Below are positions 13,291 through 27,034 of a DNA stretch of 64,000 nt, in pieces. Source of the DNA: Onchocerca lupi. Lineage: Eukaryota; Nematoda; Chromadorea; Rhabditida; Onchocercidae. Numbering within the stretch: position 1 is the first letter of the stretch; each line of letters begins with the position of its first letter. The notes under the pieces were generated by a model. That model saw nothing but the letters and a program-made list of their open reading frames with translations. It searched no databases and had not been told where the DNA came from. The translations under genes were made by a program, and so were the position numbers. Location of the stretch: the NCBI GenBank assembly GCA_028564675.1, contig JAOVVO010000325.1:21766-85765 (forward strand). Direction: 5' to 3'.

Positions 13291-14820
13291 TTAATACCCA
13301 TTATTAAAGAATCAATGTAATCGTATTACAGAATCGGAATATAATTTAATATAATATCAAAATTAATATATTCATATTTATGCTTTATATTAATTCATAT
13401 GTAAGTTATGTAAGTTTAGGAGTTATTTATTCTGAAATTTTGATTGATTTTGAAACGTATTTAAATGCTGTTTTTAAATGTTAAATTTTTTTTTAAACAC
13501 TACAATATGTTAGCATTTAAATATGCATTAATGTTGAAATGTTGAAATATATCTAAATTTATCATATATAAATGTTTAATTATTTCGTAACATTTCTTCT
13601 ATCATTATTGAAATACGATTTAGATTATGTGATGTTAAAACTTTTGAGCTGATTCTTTTTTTTTTTTTTTTTTTGTTTGAAATTTTTATGAAAATTTTGT
13701 TATGAATGCATAAAATGATAGAAAATGAACGATGATATTTTATTGGATTATTTCAAATTTTCATGCAGAAATTAACCTGTTGTTATATTTTGACTTTAAA
13801 AGATTTGTAATTTTGGTTTTATTTTAAAACTGAAAAAAAAAAAAAAAAAAAAGCTGTTATTATATTTCCTTCTCCTTTCTTTCCGCTTCTCTTTTGTCCC
13901 TTTCTTTCACCTTTTTGATGAATCTTTTTTCCACCAAATTTTAACATTCGGAACTAGTTTGTAAGTAAGTTATCTCATAAATGTTCATGCTATATATTTG
14001 AATTATTGTCTCATTTCAACATTGAAATGTTAATTTGTATTTTACTCTTTTTCCCTCTCTCTTATTCTGTCTTTCTCTCTTATTTTCTTCGAATCATTCT
14101 TTGTTTTGCATCAGTTGTTCTGCTTGTATCGGAAGCGTTCGATTATTCATGCCACTTCCATAATTTCTTATCACTGTTTATCAGTTTCGTACGATTCATT
14201 CTTTTTATTCGCTGCTTCATCTATTATTTTTCAAAATATTCGTTACTTTCCATTCAATGCTTAACTTTTCGATGTATTTTTAGTCCTTTTTATGATAATT
14301 CTAAAATTATAGAGTAATTAATGGTTCACTTATTATTCATTAATGGTTTACTTATTAATTTACTGTTGCTTTATATGAAGTTTTTTTGTCTTGCTTAATA
14401 TTCATTATCTACAAACAAATTAATTAATTAATATGATTACAAATTCCAATGCCGTAACATATATATTTCTATCTTATGGTTACGTACTTGCGATTTACGT
14501 GAATGACGGTGACATCTTTCTTTTTCTTCGAATTTTGAATTTGTCTTAAAACCATAATTGTAAACTTATGTATAATGCAAATAAGTATTTTTACATACTT
14601 AATGTTTAATAAGTTTGATAATTGCAATAAATTTACAAATTTTTGCAATAAGTTATGTTTATTGTATCGCATTGTCTGGTAATTTCAGTGATTTTATTAT
14701 TTCTAACGTAGTATTCAATAAGATCGATAATTTAATCACTTTTAATTTAAATCAAATATATGATAATTTTCGATCGATCTGTTGCATAATTTTTTAATAT
14801 TTATAATAACTTAATATTTA

Positions 14821-14830
14821 TTTGTTTCAG
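14821..14830 (+). promoter_or_regulatory. Splice acceptor upstream of the receptor start codon
   Basis: The sequence tttgtttcag ends at 14830, 242 nt before the ATG at 15073, and no upstream exon is visible. It may be a 5'-UTR intron acceptor or a spliced-leader addition site. The distance is long for the latter. Confidence 0.35.
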
Positions 14831-15072
14831 ATACGTTCTACGCGTTCATTTACATTATCAAATTGCTTTTGTAGTATCACGACTAAAAACGATATCAACA
14901 GTGTTATTATTAATATTCCAGCAGAGTAACTACATCAAACGAACATTTCATACTTCACATTCAGTCATTTTATCCCTCTTCCCCATCATCTTATCGATCA
15001 TCCAGCGCACCAGGAAATTATTGCATGGAACGACTTTAAGATAACATCCATTATTATTGAGTCTAAAAAAGA

Positions 15073-18000
15073 ATGTTGAAAATTTCAAAAATATTCATAG
15101 CTATTGCACTTTTTATATTTCTTGCATTAGTGGAGTCTCCCGAAGCTGTTACTCCATCAGCAATTAAAGGTACATATTGTTTCTTAGGATTAATTTCTTG
15201 GAACATTTATTTTATATTGGAATTCACAAATTCATTAAGTGTTTATGAATAAATAATTTAGGTTGTATTGTTTTTCTTGAGATTTTGAACCAAAAATTTT
15301 TTAGAAAGTGATGTAGCTAGAATTTCTTCTATTATTTCTTAAGGACTTATTAATTCATGTGAAAATGATGAGTAATTGTAAATGCATTTTAAAATTGACG
15401 TATTTTTTTTTTTTTTCAAGTTTACCAGATAATGGGAAAAAGTGAATTGTCAGGACTGTATCGTTGTAAGTTTGCATTTATTTTAGGTGCTATCAGTTAA
15501 TCAGGGATATGTATTCAGCAAAAATTAGGAATGTTTTTCCCTTGCTGATATTGCTGAATCTTTATTTGCAGAATGCTCTGATAATCAGTTTAAGTGTAAC
15601 AACGATAAATGTATCCCTCTTTCATGGCGTTGTGATGGTGATGAAGATTGTCCAGATGGTGAAGATGAAGATAAATGTTGTAAGTTATATATTTAAATTA
15701 ATTCATCGCTTAAATTCCACATTTTTTATGACCAGAATTTTTTTTTCAAACTTTTTGAACAAAAGTTTTTTACGTAAATATACAAGTGTTTTAGCTAGAA
15801 AAAAAAAAAAATTCCCTGCTTTTTGTTATCATTTCTTTCTTTTTTTTCTTTTTTTCTTTCTTTTTTTTTGGCACTATGATTAAAGATTTTTTCGAAATAA
15901 TGTTTGTTTTGTGTTCAAATGTTTTAATGATCAATTTCTCATTGATTATGATTTTTTGTTCCAGCATGGATATCTTGCAAGGCTGATAGAGAATTTGAAT
16001 GTTCTGGTGATTCAAGTGGCCTTCCATTATATACTTCAAAAATCCGAGATTACCCAGCACGTTGTATTCCAAAAACTTGGGTATGTGATGGAGAAGCTGA
16101 TTGTCGTGATGCATCGGACGAAAAAGGATGCCAAAGTTCGTACAATATATGTTTATGCAATTATCCTTGTTTAAATTAGTTGCTTTATAAGCTGTTACGA
16201 AATGTGCAGTTATGTATTATGTAGAGCATGAAAAATCATCTTAAACTGGATTTTCCCGTGTAATTGTCATTTAGATATGAAACTATGTTTACTTATTAAT
16301 ATTTGATTTTTCTTTTCTCTTCTATCGAAGCATGCTATAAGGAATTTTTGTATTATAGAGTTTTGCAATTATAAAATTAACAAAATCAATTCAACAATTC
16401 ATTTTTAGAGAAAATTGTTAGAGAAAAAACAATTCATTGTTAGAGAAATTATCAAACATCTCATTATATTTTAAGAGTAGTGTTAATTCATCTCAAAATT
16501 GGTACTTTATCAATTGATAACGAACAAAAATGCGCTAACTGAGCTAGAACAATTCAACTTTTATCTTTTTGAATATTGAATTAAAGTATTAAAACATCCT
16601 GATCGATATGTACTTTTCAGACATAACATGTGACAAAGATCAATTCGTATGTGAAGAATACAAAGGTCATGCTAGGATGTGTATTCCAATGACATGGAAA
16701 TGTGATGGACAAAATGACTGCGTTGATATGTCGGATGAAAAAGACTGCCAGAAAACAAGAACATGCGGCGTAAATGAATTTCAGTACGAATTTTTAAATG
16801 TTCCTTTCCTTTTTTCTACTTTTTAATTCTTTTCATTTAACATTTTTTTTTTTTATTTTTCTTCCGGTCTAGCTGTATCCATCCATCATTCCTTTAGCCT
16901 ATTTCAAAGATAGTTCCAGTCGATAGAAATGCGTCTATGAAGGAGCATTTTTTGAGTTTTTTAAATGTCATTTTTAAGTATAGATGCGGTAACGGTGTAT
17001 GTATATTCAAAAATTGGCTTTGTGATGGTGATGATGATTGTGGTGATGGTTCGGATGAAGATCACGAGAAATGTCCGAATACGACATGTGATGCTACAGA
17101 GAAATTTCAGGTCAGATTTATTTGGAATTTATTTTTAATCAAACTGCTAATAACTGATGAATCTTTTATTGGAACTGCCATGATTTGTTACTTATGTAAA
17201 ACTATCACGTGATATTAAAAAAGAGTTATTTTAGTGTCGATCAGGTGGAACGTGTATCCCTCGAATGTGGGTTTGTGATGGTGAAGCGGATTGCAAGGAT
17301 CATTCGGATGAAACGGACTGTTCAGATATTGGTTCAGCTATAAGTCAAAATCCACACGCAGTTACATGTCATCATAGTTTTGTGCGTTTTTTTAAGTTTA
17401 ATTTCAAGTTTTTTGTATTTCATTTCTGACAGACCAATTTTTAGTAGTATATTTCTCAACATGGTTACAGAGAGATTGCAAAGGTATACATTTTATGATT
17501 GCAGTTGCAAATATATCTGGATTGTGTCACGCATTCATGTTCCGGGAAAGTAGCACTTTAGCATTGTTAGCTGGCAGCTGCATTGATGATTTCGAGAGCT
17601 AAATGTTTTATTAGGGAAATATTAAGTAGCATTCACTCGTCTGGTTTATATTAAGTAACATTCACCCGTTTGATTATTACATTATTTTCCTAAGAGATAA
17701 GTACTGTTAACTAATAATGAATTGTCTAGAATTTCTGATTAAAAACTATGAAATGGATTAGATTTTTTTATACATTCTGCCTTTTATGTGTGTGTGTTAG
17801 CTGTAACTATTAATAGTTGCCCATTCATTTAATCTTTTTATTATTACGATATTCATTGAAATTGCATCAAATTTTCTCAATACGAAACATTAGCTGTTTG
17901 AAAAATATATTAAATATTCAGGAATTTCCTTGTCGAAATGGAGGTCACTGTATTAATAAGGCGTGGAAATGTGATGGAGAAATGGATTGTGCGGATGGTT

Positions 18001-19682
18001 CAGATGAAGAAAATTGTAATATTCCGTTTTAAAAATTTTAAACATTTAAATCGATAATTTCACTGCAGTTATATTTGTCAGTAAAATCACTATTTTTCAA
18101 AATGGTGTAGTTTGAGATATTAAATCGTATTTCACATTTTCGTCGTGTATGTATATAAAAGTGAAAATTTTCCTCATAAATATAGTTATGATGAAGAATA
18201 GCTATGATTTAAAAAGAGGTGAAATCCTTACAATTCAAATCAGGTGCACATATATGTTGTGATTATTTTTAAGGTGAAAAACGTGTTTGTACAGCTAATG
18301 AAAAGGCTTGCGATATGGGAAGATGTATTCCGGCGAACAAATGGTGTGATACTGTCGTTGATTGTCTTGATGGAGCTGATGAAAAATATTGCATAATACC
18401 TGTCAAACGTATGTTGTATCTTTTCTATTGCCAAATGCATTAGTGATCTCATTCCGTTTGCTAAAGAGCAATATAGTTTATGAGATATAAAACTCATTTG
18501 GCGTTTAAATTGCAGCGGTTTACACTGTAAAGCATTAGAACCGTTTTTCTTTTTTTTTCATAATTTCCAAGCATTTTAGATTAAATTTATTTCTTTCTCA
18601 AGCATAATGTGAGTTTGAGAACTTCTATCGATTTTTTTTATTCTTTTTAAAGATACCAATTAATAAGTTTCTTCTTCAAAGATTATATTACCAGTTCACT
18701 TTTTATATTGAAAGACCAATCAATTTTGACTGTTTTGATTTGATTTATTTTTATAGATCTTTACATTTGCGCATTTAAATATCTTCTTTAGCCGAGAAAT
18801 GCGATGAAAATACGGAATATCGTTGTCCAGGAACTCCTTTGCAGTGCGTCAAGCTGGAAGATTTGTGTGTTGATGGAAAACCAAATAATGACTGCTTAAA
18901 ATCTGTTTGCTCTTCACATCTCAATCTAAGTAAGAAAATAATTTTCTGTTTCATTTGACTAATTCAAAAGGTTATGTATAATGCGCGGAAACTGATCAGA
19001 ATCTGATTCATTATTCCTGAGTAACTATTTGCACAGCTCACTAGTCTTCTGAGATAGGCTTTTATAACTTGCTGAAGTATTGATTTAGGATCTAAGAGTC
19101 GGTAAGGCACTTTTTTAGTAATAGAGCGAACATTTAAATAAAAAAAAAAAGATACAACAGCAGTAAAAGAAAACTATACCACTACTATACATTACCTGCT
19201 GTAAGATCATTACTTTTGTATAACTTGGATTTTATTTTCCCTCTTTCGATAGGAAAAACAAAATAAGATTTGACAGTAAATGACTCTCATTGATTTTACT
19301 TTGAGTAAAATATTATATATCTTTTGTATAATAGCGATTTAACTTCTCTTCCTTTACTAATGTGCATAGATCTTCAGAATGGCGTACACCATCTGCCGAA
19401 TAGTTATATGTAATCTTCCAGCTGATCAAGTCACTCATTGTTGAAACTATTTCGCTCTAGTTGTTCAGTTCCTGACTTCAGTAGTGAACCGATCACATAT
19501 TTCGGGCAGGTGTATTAGAATTTTAGTGTGGAGTATTAATTCCACAATAAGATAGCAAAATTTTTTTTGGATATTTGGAAATAAGAAAAGAGTTATGGAG
19601 TACTTAGGAATATTCCTATTCATTTATTTCTATGCCAAACGTTGTCTAATCGTCTTTCGTGGAATGACAATTAGATAATGAT

Positions 19683-19722
<40 letters not shown>

Positions 19723-22700
19723 TATTACATACACAGAAAAAAAAATTAATCATAATTGTAGGATAAATAAAATTATTGAATAGTAAAATTATTTTAAAAA
19801 AGTAAAATTATTAAATATCAGATCGGATTTTATGTTGTACTACATAATTATATGATTTGCCTTGTGAATAAAAGGTCTTTCAATAGCATCATTTTGATAT
19901 GTATTGAATTCTTTTTTTTTTCCAGCGCTATGTGATGACTTATCAAATAATCATTGTAAATGTCGAACAACAAAATTTAATGGTACCATCTGTCATTGTC
20001 CTCGTGGTTTCGAATTGAAAGGAAGAAGTTGTATAGGTTGGTCTTTTTCATTAGATTATCTAGAATAAATGAAATCTTTGGGTAATTTCATCATGAATTG
20101 TACGAATTCTGGTTGAAATATTTAATCTTTAAATGAGTTTTTTATATTAATATCAAATATTTTTACTCCAATGAGGATATCAATCTGTGTGCAATAAAAC
20201 AACAGTGTGAAGTAAGATGTAAATTGATGATTAAGTATTGGGCATGATTCTATCTTCAGAAATTTGGCATCGTCCCTTTTCAGAATGAACTTGCTTTTAA
20301 GGAAATTTTTCGAAATAATGAGGAAAGCAAATTCTTGATCCAAATTAAAATGCTTAAATCGATAGTATGCTTTCATGTTCTGTGCTTTTAACCATTTTTT
20401 GTGATCTATATTTTACTAGAGTCTTGAATTTCGAAATTTTTCAAGATGACTTGTATTGCTTAAATGTGCGAAGGATATTTATGCCTGTATTACATACTTT
20501 CAATTAAAGATATCGATGAATGTGCTCAGATTGGAATATGTGCCCAGAAATGTATCAATGTGCCAGGTGGATACATGTGTGAATGTTATCCTGGCTATCA
20601 TCTTACGATGGGCAGGTTACTTTTCATTTAGTTGTATTATTTTCGCATAACGGTCGATTTAGTGTAGTTTTATTCGTTTTTTAATTTTGTATTTTGTGCC
20701 GTGTTTATCTTGATATGATGAGTAAAGGGAAGAAAAAGGATAATTTCCTTATTACTATTGATTACAAAAAACGATACCTATTAATTCCAAAAAAGAATAT
20801 TATATTTATAGATCGACTGGCAATGTAAATAAAAGTGCAGGTGTATGCCGGGCGAAAGGCAGTGATCCATTGCTACTGCTGTCGAATAGAGCTGCCATAC
20901 GAAGATTTGATTTGGTTACGAATAAATATGAACCACTTGTCGCAAAGCTTGATTCTGCAGTAGCGATGGATTTTTTGCATAGGTCAGCAAATTCTTCTTG
21001 TTCTTCTGGAAAATGTGCAAACTTTGTTTCGTAACAAAAAAAAAAAAAAAAAACTATATTTGGAAATACCGTAAAAAATAAACATTTTATGGCGATGTCA
21101 ATGAGAGTTTAGTTTATATGTTTTTTGAAAACTGTTTGTTGGAATACATGAATTTACTTGGAAAAAAATTTTTTTTTTTTTTAATTTAAAGTTGGCGATA
21201 GGTTTGTGTTTGTTTTGTAAATGCGTCGATGTTTTTTCTATGGGATGGATGTTTAATGAATTAGGTTAGTGCTTGCAGCCTGATTGCTTAATCTATGATA
21301 AGTAGCCTAATACTTCATCAAGCAAATGACGATTAACAAGAACTTGAGATGAATTAGCTGCATGGAGATAAGAAACAAAAGTTTAACAGTCAAATATTTC
21401 AACTAATATTGGATCTTACTCTTAAATATCCTTTCCATTTTTTTCAGTTTTCTAGGATTTCATATGAATCATATGTTAAGATGTTCTGAAATTTTGAGTA
21501 TTTATCTTGAACTTATTTCGGAAATTTTCGAACTTTGTTTATAATTAAAAATTAGCGAAAGTGATTTTAAAACCCATAACAAAAAAATCAAAATAAAAAA
21601 AACCAGGAAAAATTTTATAAATAAAACGAGCATAATGATCTATAAAAAACTTACCTTTAAATTCAATCAAAAAATAACGAAAAAAATAATTAAAAAAACA
21701 ACAAATAAAAAGAAACAACCAAAAACTCAAAACGAAAATTTCTTGATGAGAAGAATTAATAATTAATACTTTTTTTTTCTTCGATTTTCGAATTTGATTC
21801 GAAGTTTTTAAGGAACGACACTCTAATTTGGTCGGATGTTTCGCAGGAGAAGATAATGATATGCCACATGGGTAAAGGGTTGAAGACATTGCAAGATGTT
21901 CGTGGTTGTGCTGAAGGAGAACACAATATAACGCTTATTGATAAAGAAGTCTCTACGCCAGATGGTTTAGCGGTTGACTGGATCCATCAGTTATTGTTCT
22001 GGACTGACACTGGTCTCGATCAGGTAAGACAAATTCATTAAGAATTTTTCTGTGAATAACACCTATAATAAGTAATTATAATTTCAAATGTGAAATTATC
22101 AGTTGTTCAGTTTTAATATTTGCAGATCAATGTTCTGGATCTAGTAACGCGTAAAAGACGAACATTGTTTTCTGAGAATTTAGATGAACCACGTGCAATC
22201 GCTGTAGATCCATTAAGGGGACTAATCTTCTGGACAGATTGGGGTTTGAGTGCACGTATTGAACGTGCTGGTATGGATGGCAACAATAGAACGGTAATTT
22301 AAGTTCGAAATTTTCTAGAAGTTTTAGCTATGATTTTCAATTTTAATTTATCTGTAAATGTTCATATATCTGAGGTTTCATTCGTTAAAAGCATATCTGA
22401 TCAAATTTTAGAAACATACAATGTAGTTAAGCTGTTGTTGAGGTAGGATAACATTTTTAATCTTTTTAAGTGAATATCTTTCATTGTGTCACTTTCTTTT
22501 CTAAGAAAAATTAGGGTGAAGTTGTTGTTGTGATAATTCACATTATTTGGAATAATTAAGGGAACATAAAATTCTGTGTATTAGGAAATAGATCAGATGA
22601 AAAAAATTTCCAGACGATAATTACTGGTGAAATGATTAAATGGCCGAATGGTTTGGCTTTGGATATTTTGGAACAACGACTTTTTTGGGCAGATGCAAAA

Positions 22701-25311
22701 GTGAAATTAATTATGTCATGCGACTACTGGGGGCATCATATCAGACTTGTACTTCGTTCACATGAACGTGTTAAACACCCGTTTTCGTTAACTGTTTTTG
22801 AGGAACGTCTCTATTGGACAGATTGGGATCAGGAAGGAGTTCTCACTGCTAATAAATTCACAGGCAGCGATTTCAAGACAGTAAGTGACATTCTTTCCCT
22901 GATATCACCCATTTCCGAACTATCTCGAGAATGATATCATAAATTGGATAATAAAATCTAAGGAAATCCATACTCCGACATTTTTCCTTTAGAATGCTGT
23001 TGATTATGTATTTCAGGTGATGAATGGCGTTTCTGGACCTATGACAGTAAGAGTATACCATGAACTGGCTCAACCTGATCATCCTAACAAATGTGCCAGT
23101 CACGAATGTGAGCATATTTGTCTTCCCAAGGCTCATTTGCGTATGTTTTTTAATTCTTTGATTTCATTCAATTAGTGTTTAAAAAAAAAAATCCTTTTAA
23201 TGTCAAATTATGATCTTTTTGATTTCTGTGTTATATTTTCTGTCGATTTATTAGCGATGTTAGGTAATTTTATGGGATGGTTTAGTTTATTAAGCTTTAT
23301 TTCGCGTTATTTATCAATATATTTTCTTTTTCATGATATTTTTTACAAATAAGTTTTGGATTTTTAAGTCGACGAGTTGATATGCTAGTTAGCTCATCAC
23401 TATGAAATATTAAACGATTAGGACTGAATTCTTAAATGTACTCGTCCCAATTTTTAACAGCCGAAATCTTGAGCACTGGTGATATTCTTAAGATTTACTA
23501 GATTAAAGACTACTTTTTTCAGCCCCAAACAAAGATGCTCATTTTCTTCTTAGAGGTCGTCCATATACATGCGCTTGTATGAATGGTTTCATTGTAAGCT
23601 TGGAAAATGAGAATTATTGTGTTTCGGAATCGGGCGCTAGTGGAGGTAACTGTATTATAACTTAGTTTTCTTTTTGTTCCTACAACTTTTTACATATTTT
23701 TGGAACTTTATTTTAGGTAATAAGTCGGATGGATCATCACCTTTTTCATTCTCTTCGCTATTTCTGCTACTGCTTGTTTCTTCCCTAGCAATCGCGGTAA
23801 GTATGAGCTGGTAATATTAGTAGTGATAAGTGTCAAAAATAAGTCATGCTTCATTTTAGTTAACTATGATAATGAACTGGCTAATAATTGGCGTCTTTTG
23901 TAAATCTTTCGGGAAATGAAGATAGTACATTGCTCTCTTTTTGGAATTTCCATTATTCATTACAATTCTAACAGTCAGTTACAGCTCCTGATCTATTATT
24001 ACATATTTCTAATGAAATTTTTTCTTTTTTTTTTTTTTTTCGAAATAGATGAAAGAAATCATTGTGTTTTGAGGGTTACTTGTGGTATCGCAAACGGCCG
24101 ACAAGCTTTGCAGTGCTTCATGTGGATAATCCAATATATAGGCGTACTGTAGAAGAAGTTGACGCTGATATGGATCCATTTGCTGATGGTAAAATGCCTT
24201 TACATTTTTTAATCACTGCTTTATTAGTAGTATAATGGAGAGAAACGAATCAGTAGAAGTATTTTATTAGATAGAATATAACTTGTCTTGCATATTAGAG
24301 AAATTTTTTTCTTTCATTTTTTCCGACTTTGCAAGCTCTTGAGTGAGTTTTTTTTTTTTTAGTGTAATAAGTGGAGATCTTTGCTTATTAGTATAGATCT
24401 CTCTTCGAACACTGTAAAATTTCTAACTGGAATAATCTTTTGTATTTATTCTCAATAAATTCGAACATTGGTTCAATTTCTGTTTTGATTTATAAGTGGC
24501 ATTTTCTTCTGTTCAGTTTTAGTTCATTCATGGATAATTAATCTTTTTATATAAGTATATAAAAGAAAATAGTACAATGAAATTGTAAGCTTTATGAATT
24601 AAAATTTTCAGCTCCATCAAATTCAAACGGCATTCAACGTGGTGTAAAACTTGTCATTGATCAGGAGCAGCAATGGAAATATAATCCCGTTAGTGCTGCG
24701 CCACCGACTACATCAACTACTTCGCTAAGTATACCGGTATATTCGTTATAATATATATCATATAATTGCTGACTATTATAACATGAGAAAACGTATAATA
24801 ATTCCACAGAAAGATCTTGAGATCTTTGTTAGCATCATAATAAGAAACGGCTTGAAATAAGATTTAGAGCTATTGAAAAACAATGAATTAGAAAGATTTT
24901 TTCAAGTATCAAATTCTTTTTTAATTTAAGCAAATATCCCGATTTTTATCTTAAATAATCATGATTATTCAGAATTCTGTGCTGTTATAAAACAGGTCAA
25001 ATTTATTTATCACCCGTAGATAATTATTATTGTTCTGAATCTATAACTATCTTATTATATTTATAGTTTTTAATTTGAATAGAGTTTTGGTTATTTGTAA
25101 TTTCTGTCTGTTTCAAGTTATAGTTCCTTCAGTTTTCGATTTTTTGATTTTAAATTTAATTTATTTGCAAAAAAAAAAAGGCACACGCCATTTGTTTTTT
25201 CAACGAGTACTGTTTATCTTTTTTTTTTTTTGCTCGCTTGTCTTTTTTGTAAAAATCTGATTATAGACTGAATCAATGACTGCTCCTCTGACATCATCGA
25301 TGGTTGGCTAA
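15073..25311 (+). CDS. LDL-receptor family endocytic receptor (VLDLR/yolk-receptor type)
   Basis: Twenty-one exons join without phase conflict to 941 aa: 15073-15169, 15572-15679, 15965-16135, 16621-16783, 16984-17110, 17235-17381, 17922-18015, 18274-18408, 18792-18929, 19926-20036, 20510-20615, 20812-20982, 21813-22023, 22126-22293, 22614-22880, 23017-23140, 23523-23645, 23717-23796, 24074-24188, 24612-24736, 25267-25311. Order: signal peptide (MLKISKIFIAIALFIF); eight LDLa repeats (about 33-392), most with CDG..DC.DGSDE acidic calcium loops, the eighth degenerate; EGF; calcium-type EGF (DIDEC); six-bladed propeller (about 466-755) with IWSD, FWTD, FWTD, FWAD and YWTD motifs; EGF; TM helix (about 832-852); cytoplasmic tail with DNPIY at 865-869, an NPxY clathrin-adaptor signal, then a Ser/Thr-rich end. 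This is the LDLR/VLDLR layout. The worm yolk receptor RME-2 belongs to this superfamily, but orthology is not shown here. The third-base usage and phase-1 LDLa introns fit the family. Confidence 0.92.
17471..17602 (+). CDS. Candidate alternative last exon of the LDL-receptor gene
   Basis: Inside the 540-bp intron between LDLa repeats 5 and 6, the acceptor atggttacag ends at 17470. The following 43 codons are open in exactly the phase left by exon 6 (phase 0) and end in TAA at 17600-17602. The frame begins RDCKGIHFMI and ends GSCIDDFES. The stretch is visibly less AT-rich than the flanking intron. If used, the product would keep the signal peptide and five LDLa repeats but lose the propeller, TM helix and tail, giving a secreted ligand-binding fragment. 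It is inferred from sequence only; a chance open frame of this length cannot be excluded. Confidence 0.4.
   Translation, partial: RDCKGIHFMIAVANISGLCHAFMFRESSTLALLAGSCIDDFES
19686..19720. repeat. Poly-A run of 35 bases in a receptor intron
   Basis: Uninterrupted A run within the 996-bp intron between the exon for LDLa 8 and the first EGF exon. Confidence 0.85.
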
Positions 25312-25506
25312 TACAATTTTGACAACAGTGAGAGAATGCTTATCAGTCACCTCACATTTGTGACGATCTGTGAATAGCAATGCATCTCTTCCAATTTACC
25401 GATATATCATGTTTTTGTCCACTTAGTTTTTCATTACAGGTAACTTTTTTTATTGTTTCCTGTTCGGCGTGTACATTTTGCCGTATATGTGCTATCTTTT
25501 TATCTA

Positions 25507-25512
25507 AATAAA
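25507..25512 (+). terminator. Possible polyadenylation signal of the receptor gene
   Basis: An AATAAA lies about 195 nt after the receptor stop codon. Such hexamers are frequent in this AT-rich DNA, so the call is tentative. Confidence 0.35.
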
Positions 25513-27034
25513 CTCTATTCCTGTCTTGATTCTTTTCCTCCCTTCATTTAAATGAAGAAATCTTAATCACTTTTAGTTAGTGAGTATCACTGACTAAAAA
25601 TTAAAGTTTTGAAATTTCAGTTAGTGGAATTATAGAATTTATAAATTAGATTTTGTCTTCAATTTATTTTCCATTATGTCATTTCTCATTGTCAAGAATT
25701 ATGAAGTCATTCTAATTTGTTCGAAGCAAGTTAATTTGTTTTCCGATTCTTTTCGTAATGATCAGTTAATATTTTGTAGAAAAAATATATAACCCAGTGT
25801 GTAAAAGTATATATATGGTGCAGATTATCTTGAGATTTGCGTTTCTAGATTTCATTTTCACCGGTATTTATAATCTTAACAAAAAGGTTTTCTTTTTCAA
25901 TTTGTGATTGTCCCGCTTTCTTTTTGCATGAAATTTACCACTTATAATTTTAAAAACCCGTTCATAAGGGTTTAGTATATATTTTCATTACATTATAACT
26001 CTGTGTATATTTTGAACTGTCTAACTTGTTGAGGTATGGAATTTTAGATTAAATCCTTATTTGAATAACTTTAATATTTTTAATTCAGAGTTAGCCATCT
26101 TTTTTTGTTTTTCATTTATTCCAGGTTCCATTTTTCATCTGTTAATTTAACAAGATATTTTCTTCCCATCTTCTTTTCCCTTTATTTTTTTGCTCATTTC
26201 TGAATCCCTGATCATTCATCATATCGAAATTATGGATATATTTTTTTAGGGTCAGTGGTTATGTAAATCTTTTATACTTTTTTATAACTTCGTTGTTTCC
26301 TCGATCATTATGGATTTTGTGATTTTATGAAAATTTCCAAAACAATTTTCTAAAATGGAAATTGTTAAATGAAACTGCTGATCCATCCTGCAACAGGTTA
26401 TTCTCATGGACTTGATAATAAAAAATAAGAAAAAATAAAAATTAGAATCATTTCTGGACATTATCACAATTTGAGAACAATGATGTCTCCTAATAGTTAT
26501 GGCATGATTTCTCTGACACAAATATCAAGCTTGCGATACTAACTGCCTATTTACAAAGAATTTTCGTTTTTTGAAACGGAAATTGTGAAATGAAATAACA
26601 TGTAAATGAAATAATAATATTATTTTATTTATGCATACAACGAAAAAAAAGTGATATATAAATTTATGATGATACATTATTGCTGCAGCTGCATTATCTG
26701 GCTGGAATAATTTTTCTGCATGTTCATTTCTGCTTGCTTCTCTTAAAAAATGTAAATCATTGTTTTCGATCATGTTATCGTTTGTTTGATCAATTTTGAT
26801 ATAATCTAAGGTATTTTTAGCCTTATTATTATGTATTTTACAACAATAAATGTACATGTTCCGATGTACTAAATAATTCTGGTTATATTGAATGCAAAGC
26901 CTGAGTTGCATAACAAGAGAATCATAATCAAAAATGGAAACCATGTCAAACTGATAGAAATAAAGTTTGATGTATTTTTGAAAGTACAATTATCTGATAT
27001 ATTGAGTAAATTATTTTTTTTTTATCCTTAACCC
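25513..27034. other. Intergenic stretch between convergent genes
   Basis: This lies between the receptor (+) and the Lys-rich gene (-). A 154-codon minus-strand open frame (26989-26525) is the only sizeable frame. It begins and ends in low-complexity residues, has no good splice context, and I do not call it a gene. Confidence 0.5.

Larger units (their letters stand above)
4326..14830. other. Long gene-free AT-rich interval
   Basis: No chain of exons with matching phases could be built on either strand over about 10.5 kb. What is present is simple sequence: T and A runs, (AT)n, ATG/CAT trinucleotide tracts (about 9066-9135 and 10139-10222), the block at 12604-13290 and a few short inverted repeats. 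Isolated open frames here are short and have low-complexity composition. Regulatory DNA of the downstream receptor gene may lie here, but nothing specific is visible. Confidence 0.6.

Noticed and set aside
12527..13307. Several overlapping Cys/Val/Tyr or Thr/His frames on both strands
   Set aside because: They come from the TG/TA-rich minisatellite, show simple repeats only and have no splice or start context.
14006..14317. 103-codon + strand frame rich in Phe, Leu and Ser
   Set aside because: It is a pyrimidine-rich stretch upstream of the receptor gene, with no splice signals and low complexity.
15421..15465. Possible 45-bp exon between receptor exons 1 and 2
   Set aside because: It has plausible acceptor and donor sites, but joining it to the next exon creates a TAA. 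At most it is a poison exon, and there is no other support.
24055..24152. Alternative frame after the receptor TM exon (HCVLRVTCGIANG)
   Set aside because: The frame starting at 24074 completes the TM helix, gives the stop-transfer residues YRKR and the DNPIY signal, and keeps phase into the next exon.
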